From an uncultured Lachnospiraceae bacterium (GTDB lineage Bacteria; Bacillota; Clostridia; Lachnospirales; Lachnospiraceae), in contig UQAW01000010.1 in assembly GCA_900539175.1 (NCBI GenBank), forward strand, positions 12,206 to 76,205: a stretch of DNA of 64,000 nt, given 5' to 3'. Shown piece by piece: positions 59,376 to 64,000 of this stretch. Position numbers and translations under genes: made by a program. Each line of letters begins with the position of its first letter. Position 1 is the stretch's first letter. A model generated the notes under the pieces. The model worked only from the letters and a program-made list of their open reading frames with translations. It ran no database searches and was not told where the DNA came from.

Positions 59376-59882
59376 TTGAATCAAAAGAAAGAGATTAAGC
59401 TTTCAAATGAAGAGGGATTTATCAAGATTGTAGATGAGGTAATCCGGGAGTCCAGATTGAAAGAAACTGAAGCATATATACAGCATGGAATCACAAGTGT
59501 ATATCGTCACAGTATTGCAGTGGCTTATTATAGCTGCTGGCTTGCAGAACGTTTTCATATCAGAGTTGAGAAAAAAGAATTGATACGGGGAGCATTGCTC
59601 CATGATTATTTTCTTTATGACTGGCATGACAAGTCAGAGGGAAGACATTTTCATGGCTTTACCCATCCGGGATGTGCGTTGCGCAATGCCAGCCGGGATT
59701 TTCACCTGACCCATCGGGAGAAGGATATTATCAGAAAGCACATGTTTCCATTGACACCGATTCCGCCGATGTACCGGGAGAGTTATCTGGTGTGTATTGC
59801 AGATAAGGTATGCTCTACTTATGAAACAATGAACAGAAAACGGTTGAACTGGCTGTTGTACAATTTGAACTGGAACTATTGA
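59376..59882 (+). CDS. HD-domain hydrolase
   Basis: The product has 168 residues from TTG 59376; the ribosome site is weak. HD-type metal residues are visible: YRHSIAVAYYS (first His), ALLHDYFLYDWHD (His-Asp pair), FHGFTHPGC and IIRKHMFPL, and CIADKVCSTYE with a later Asp. It is a small metal-dependent phosphohydrolase common in gut Clostridia (often annotated as phosphohydrolase). The substrate is not known. Confidence 0.85.
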   Translation: MNQKKEIKLSNEEGFIKIVDEVIRESRLKETEAYIQHGITSVYRHSIAVAYYSCWLAERFHIRVEKKELIRGALLHDYFLYDWHDKSEGRHFHGFTHPGCALRNASRDFHLTHREKDIIRKHMFPLTPIPPMYRESYLVCIADKVCSTYETMNRKRLNWLLYNLNWNY

Positions 59883-60022
59883 AAATGTCGTAGATGTTTG
59901 AGACAGAGATATTATTTTGAATGTCCCTGTCTCTTTTGTTTGCGCTTGCCATTCTCAGGGGCGGATGATAAAATGGAAACTACAAAAGAGCAGTGATCTG
60001 TGGGAAAGGAGTGTATGCAAAG

Positions 60023-61753
60023 ATGGATGATATTATAAAGAAAAAGCTTCCGATTGGAATTGAGGATTTTGCTGAAATCCGAACAGAAGGCTTTTATTAT
60101 CTTGATAAGACAGCACTGATTGCAGACTTACTCTACAATTGGGGAAAAGTTAACCTTTTTACCCGACCCAGGCGTTTTGGAAAGACACTGAATATGAGTA
60201 TGTTGAAGACGTTTTTTGGTATTGGCTGCGATCAATTGTTGTTTGAAGGTCTGGACATTTCAAAAGAGAAGGATTTGTGCGAAAAATATATGGGTAGGTT
60301 TCCGGTGATTTTTATTTCGCTCAAAGGTGTAAATGGCGATAATTTTACAACAGCGCGTTCTATGATGTGTTCGATTATCGGAAATGAGGCTTTGCGGTAT
60401 GGAATGCTGGCACATAGCAGCGAACTGTCAGAAGCGGAGAAAATGCGGTATCATGCATTGATTCATGTAGATGACAGGGGAAATTTTGAAATGTCAGATG
60501 AAATATTAATGAACGGACTTTTAATACTCTGTGGATTGCTTCAGAAGCATTACAGCAGGAAAGTTATTATTCTGATTGACGAGTATGACGTACCTCTGGC
60601 AAAGGCTAATGAAAAGGGTTATTATGACCAGATGGTCTCGCTGATACGAAATATATTCAGTCAGACACTCAAAACGAATGAACATCTTTACTTTGCTGTG
60701 CTGACCGGATGCTTACGTATCGCAAAGGAAAGTATTTTTACAGGCATGAACAATCTGAAGGTCTTATCTGTTGCGGATGTCCGTTTTAATGAGTATTTTG
60801 GATTTACAGATAAAGAGGTAAGAGAAATACTGGAATATTATGGACTTACAGAAAAATACGGGGTTATAAAAGAGTGGTATGACGGCTATCGGTTTGGCGA
60901 CGTGGAAGTATACTGTCCATGGGATGTCATTAACTATTGTGATGAGTTGAGGGAGGATAGAGAGGCTGTACCGAAGGATTACTGGTCTAACACAAGTAGT
61001 AATGATGTGGTGAGACATTTTATTGAAAAAGCTGATACAGGCACGGTAAAGCGGGAGATTGAAAAGCTGGTTGCGGGAGAAATCGTAGTGAAAGAAATTC
61101 ATCAGGAATTAACGTATAAAGACTTGTATGATTCCGCAGATAATATCTGGAGTGTTCTTTTTACCACGGGCTATTTGACGCAGCGTGGCAAATCTATGGA
61201 TGATACGTTTCAGTTGGTGATTCCGAATAGGGAGATTCGTAAGATATTTACCCGGCAGATCATGGAGGTCTTTAAGAAAGATGTTCAGAAAGACGGAGGA
61301 CTGTTAGATGCATTTTGCCAGGCATTAAAAAATGGTGATGCCGGGAGTGTAGAAAAACAGTTTAATGAATATTTAAAAAAAACCATCAGTATCCGGGATA
61401 CATTTGTACGCAAACAGACAAAGGAGAATTTTTATCATGGGATTTTGCTGGGGATTCTGGGATTTAAGGAAACGTGGGGTGTGGCATCTAATAAGGAATC
61501 CGGCGATGGTTATAGTGACATTGAGGTAGAAATTGATAATGAGGAAATCGGAATTGTCATTGAAGTGAAATATGCCCATGATGCCGATCTTGATTCCGAA
61601 TGCAGGAAGGCGTTGGAACAGATTGGAAAATATAGATATGCAGATCAACTCCGTGAGAATGGAATGCAGGTAATTTTGAAATATGGTATTGCCTGTTATA
61701 AAAAAAGGTGTAAGGTGATGCTTATGGAAGAAAGTCCCACAGCTCGTTGCTGA
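60023..61753 (+). CDS. AAA-ATPase-like / PD-(D/E)XK nuclease-superfamily protein
   Basis: The product has 576 residues from ATG 60023; AAAGGAG lies 11 bases upstream. It opens LPIGIEDFAEIRTEGFYYLDKTALIADLL and has a P-loop PRRFGKTLNMSML, then LIDEYDVPLAKA (Walker B) and FTGMNNLKVLSV. The C-terminus contains GYSDIEVEIDNEEIGIVIEVKYA, a PD-(D/E)XK core with Asp and the E-x-K pair. These proteins occur in many copies in gut anaerobes. Their role is unsettled; mobile-element or defence links have been suggested. The gene is complete. Confidence 0.9.
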   Translation: MDDIIKKKLPIGIEDFAEIRTEGFYYLDKTALIADLLYNWGKVNLFTRPRRFGKTLNMSMLKTFFGIGCDQLLFEGLDISKEKDLCEKYMGRFPVIFISLKGVNGDNFTTARSMMCSIIGNEALRYGMLAHSSELSEAEKMRYHALIHVDDRGNFEMSDEILMNGLLILCGLLQKHYSRKVIILIDEYDVPLAKANEKGYYDQMVSLIRNIFSQTLKTNEHLYFAVLTGCLRIAKESIFTGMNNLKVLSVADVRFNEYFGFTDKEVREILEYYGLTEKYGVIKEWYDGYRFGDVEVYCPWDVINYCDELREDREAVPKDYWSNTSSNDVVRHFIEKADTGTVKREIEKLVAGEIVVKEIHQELTYKDLYDSADNIWSVLFTTGYLTQRGKSMDDTFQLVIPNREIRKIFTRQIMEVFKKDVQKDGGLLDAFCQALKNGDAGSVEKQFNEYLKKTISIRDTFVRKQTKENFYHGILLGILGFKETWGVASNKESGDGYSDIEVEIDNEEIGIVIEVKYAHDADLDSECRKALEQIGKYRYADQLRENGMQVILKYGIACYKKRCKVMLMEESPTARC

Positions 61754-61882
61754 TGGAACTATTTTCATAAATGAAAAACTGGAAGGGAAATTTAAGTACA
61801 CCAATTGATATTTCCTGATTTCCGTGGTAGTGTAGTTTCAGTGATTATTTGAAATAAGGCTACCGCAATCCCACTGGCTTTA

Positions 61883-63794
61883 GCGCGCCCAGCGAAGGGT
61901 ATGATATTTAATGGGTGGAAATCCCGTCTGGGAAGGTGCTAACCACACCACCAGTAGCGAGTCTTGGGAAAATGACGGCAACGTTACTCTCTAAGCGTAG
62001 ACAGTCAGGCAGTAGGGCTGAAATGTGATTGAGCACCGAAATCTGGGTTAATTAGTGAGCCGACGCTTTTAAAGCAGCGGAAGGCAACATGTGGGTTTAT
62101 CGTAATGGTGAGATTTCACACATCACTACGGTGTCCAAGAGCCAGTCATGCTGTACAATGGTATCATATCAACTGGGGAGAGCCTGTATTTCCCGCATAT
62201 AGTGTAAAATATGTGGTATGTTGGCTGACCGAAAAGGGAAAATAACAGAAGGGATACAGGCAGTCGGATGACCGAATAGTACCTGTGAAGTCGGGTAATG
62301 CCGATGGAGGGAAGTCGAGAAGGAGTGTTCCTCACACTCCTGTCATGCAAGGCGATATCAAAGAGGAAACATCATCTATACACAGGGATAGGAAATATGA
62401 TGGAAACGAAATTGGCGAGAATATCACAACTATCAAGAGAAAATCCAGACATGGTGTTCACTTCAATAGGACATTTCATCAACAAGGAGCTGCTGAAATC
62501 CTGCCATGAAAAGATGGACGGAAAGAAAGCAGTGGGGATTGATGGAGTGACGAAGGAAGAATACGGGAAGAAACTGGAACAAAATCTGACGGAACTGGTG
62601 GAGCGGCTGAAGAATAAGTCCTATAAGCCGCAGCCAGCCAGACGGGTAGAAATCCCAAAAGAAAATGGGAAAACCAGACCGCTGAGCATTTATTGCTATG
62701 AGGATAAGCTGGTGCAGGAAGCCTTGAGGCGTATTCTGGAAGCAGTATACGAACCACTCTTCTATGAGGAAACGATGGGATTCAGACCGGGAAAAGGATG
62801 CCATATGGCAATCAGGAAATTGAACGGTTATATAGAGAACTGCCCTACAAATTACGTACTGGATGCGGACATAAAGGGATTCTTTAACCATTTAGACCAT
62901 GAGTGGGTAATCCGTTTCATAGAAGCGAAAATAAAGGACCCAAACATCATACGGCTGGTCAGGCGGATACTCAAAAGCGGGATAATGGAAGATTTTCAAT
63001 TTGAGCCAACAGAGGAAGGTGCAGGACAGGGGTCAGTCTGTTCTCCTGTCATAGCAAATGTATATATGCACTATGTTCTGGTATGGTGGTTCAAAGAGGT
63101 TATCAGACCGAAGCTAAAGGGGTACGCAGGGCTGGTCGCATACGCCGACGATTTTGTTGTATGCTTCCAATATAAGGAAGATGCGGAATTCTTCTACGGA
63201 CACCTTATCAAAAGAATGGGGCATTTTGGGCTGGAAATGGAGGAAAGCAAGAGCCGCCTGATAAAATTTGGCAGATATGCGCAGAAAGATGGGCAGGTAG
63301 CCGGACATAAAGCGGAGACATTTGATTTCCTGGGATTTACACATTACTGTTCCATTAGCAGGAACGGGAAGTTCAGAGTGAAGAGGAAAACCAGCAGGAA
63401 GAAGTTTAGGAAGAAATGCAAAGAAATATATACCTTGTTAAAAGAAATGCGGCACTGGGATGTAAAATTGATTGTAGAGAAACTGAACAGAATGCTGGTG
63501 GGATATAACCATTACTATGGAATTACAGACAACATTCGGTCGCTGGAACGATTTAGGCGAAGAGTAGAAAGAATGCTATTCTACTGGCTGAACAGAAGAA
63601 GCCAGAAAAGCAGCTACACATGGGAGGGATACAGGGAACTGCTCAAAGTGTTCCCGATAACCCAGCCACGAATATATGTCAGTATATACGGATGATAGTC
63701 GTTGAAGAATCAGCTTTGTAAAGAGCCGGATGCGGGAAATCTGCACGTCCGGATCTGTGAGGGGTATGCCTCGTAAGGGACATATCTACTCGAC
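61883..63794 (+). mobile_element. Group II intron with maturase gene
   Basis: The 5' region begins around GCGCGCCCAGCGAAGGGT and carries the usual domain I text (GGGTGGAAATCCCGTCTGGG, AACCACACCACCAGTAGCGAG). Domain IV holds the reverse transcriptase. Domain V is at 63723-63756 (GAGCCGGATGCGGGAAA and its partner). Domain VI ends with ATCTACTCGAC, giving a 3' end near 63794. The first bases GCGCG differ from the usual GTGYG, so the exact 5' edge may be off by a few bases. Host sequence on both sides matches the relic before the ABC-F gene, which shows that the intron was inserted into a copy of it. Confidence 0.85.
62397..63695 (+). CDS. ltrA: Group II intron reverse transcriptase/maturase (no endonuclease domain)
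   Basis: The product has 432 residues from ATG 62397; upstream codons in frame are intron RNA. RT blocks are visible: GKKAVGIDGVTKEEY, RRVEIPKENGKTRPLSIY, TMGFRPGKGCHMAI, VLDADIKGFFNHLDHEW, GAGQGSVCSPVIANVYMHYVL, AYADDFVV (catalytic YADD) and TFDFLGFTHY. The maturase X domain is the final helical part (MLVGYNHYYGITDN...). It ends soon after that (PRIYVSIYG) and has no HNH endonuclease, so mobility would rely on nicked or replicating DNA targets. The frame is intact. Confidence 0.9.
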   Translation: MMETKLARISQLSRENPDMVFTSIGHFINKELLKSCHEKMDGKKAVGIDGVTKEEYGKKLEQNLTELVERLKNKSYKPQPARRVEIPKENGKTRPLSIYCYEDKLVQEALRRILEAVYEPLFYEETMGFRPGKGCHMAIRKLNGYIENCPTNYVLDADIKGFFNHLDHEWVIRFIEAKIKDPNIIRLVRRILKSGIMEDFQFEPTEEGAGQGSVCSPVIANVYMHYVLVWWFKEVIRPKLKGYAGLVAYADDFVVCFQYKEDAEFFYGHLIKRMGHFGLEMEESKSRLIKFGRYAQKDGQVAGHKAETFDFLGFTHYCSISRNGKFRVKRKTSRKKFRKKCKEIYTLLKEMRHWDVKLIVEKLNRMLVGYNHYYGITDNIRSLERFRRRVERMLFYWLNRRSQKSSYTWEGYRELLKVFPITQPRIYVSIYG

Positions 63795-63815
63795 GACAAT
63801 GGGTAGTTCACATAA

Positions 63816-63944
63816 TGTCAGGTAACTATGAGAAATTCTGATCGTTACCAATTCCTTTGGATGATGAAATTGCCGTGATAATGTGAGGTGGTTTTATTGC
63901 ATGGGGTTAGAGCCGCAGAAAGTGTATATTTTCTGCGGTTTTTT
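63816..63944 (+). repeat. Second copy of relic and terminator found before the ABC-F gene
   Basis: AACTATGAGAAATTCTGATCG and the following 100 bases match 57612-57735 with scattered changes, ending in the same CCGCAGAAA/TTTCTGCGG hairpin with TTTTTT. The left-hand partner of this copy lies at 61809-61853, on the other side of the intron. Confidence 0.75.
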
Positions 63945-64000
63945 GTATTAAAGGAAAGTTCTCCTTTCAGAGAACCCTTGAAATTAAAAATGCCCGCTGG
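63945..64000. other. Window end, no gene in view
   Basis: The last bases contain a short AAGTTCTC/GAGAACCCTT inverted pair (63956-63983) and no start of a gene. Confidence 0.4.

Overview
The window looks like a chromosome segment from a low-to-mid GC, endospore-forming member of the Clostridia, most likely Lachnospiraceae. The reasons are: strong AGGAGG-type ribosome sites with frequent GTG and TTG starts, a spoIID-spoIIQ pair behind a good sigma-E promoter, a CBS-domain family II pyrophosphatase, an NADP-type glutamate dehydrogenase, and surface proteins with InlB-type repeats and a KTGD-type tail. The genus cannot be fixed by reading alone. No rRNA, tRNA or CRISPR array was seen.

Positions 1 to about 31200 hold one large co-oriented locus for a type VII (WXG100/ESX) secretion system of an unusual kind. 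It starts with a membrane-anchored Ig-repeat protein that is cut by the left edge. It then has a Ser/Thr kinase with one membrane span and an external TPR-like domain, zinc-ribbon membrane proteins, and several FHA (phosphothreonine-reader) proteins. There are two different full-length EssC-type triple ATPases, two YukD/EsaB ubiquitin-like proteins, a LytTR regulator and a CpaE/MinD-like ATPase. Seven WXG100-type small proteins are present: an array of six, plus a separate EsxA-like gene with its own promoter and terminator. Two likely effectors sit inside: a GHSLGG lipase with a C-terminal helical targeting-like region (reverse architecture), and an HExxH metallopeptidase. The metallopeptidase is preceded by two helical helper proteins and followed by a lipoprotein that may be its immunity factor.

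Positions 31200-38300 are an accessory zone full of decay. It contains an LRR gene with an apparent frameshift, a bacterial PARG fused to an SGNH hydrolase but split by a one-base loss in an A-tract, and a DUF4869-like gene followed by an ATPase broken by a TGA and a frameshift. It also holds a collapsed SLH-domain gene, an ATPase scrap and an intact class II Fic protein. Direct repeats flank two of these segments.

Positions 38300-57060 are mainly core-genome functions: a minus-strand cell-wall amidase, YbaK deacylase, a MoxR-DUF58-transglutaminase operon, spoIID-spoIIQ, hemolysin III/PAQR, an XRE regulator and a GIY-YIG protein. An S1-domain protein, ppaC, a flavin reductase, gdhA and a surface adhesin follow. 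A 191-bp element with 28-bp perfect terminal inverted repeats (MITE-like) lies between ppaC and the flavin reductase.

Positions 57060-64000 contain an Lsa/Vga-type ABC-F protein, an HD-domain protein and an AAA-ATPase/PD-(D/E)XK protein. A group II intron with its reverse transcriptase has apparently landed in one copy of a duplicated relic module whose other copy sits just before the ABC-F gene.
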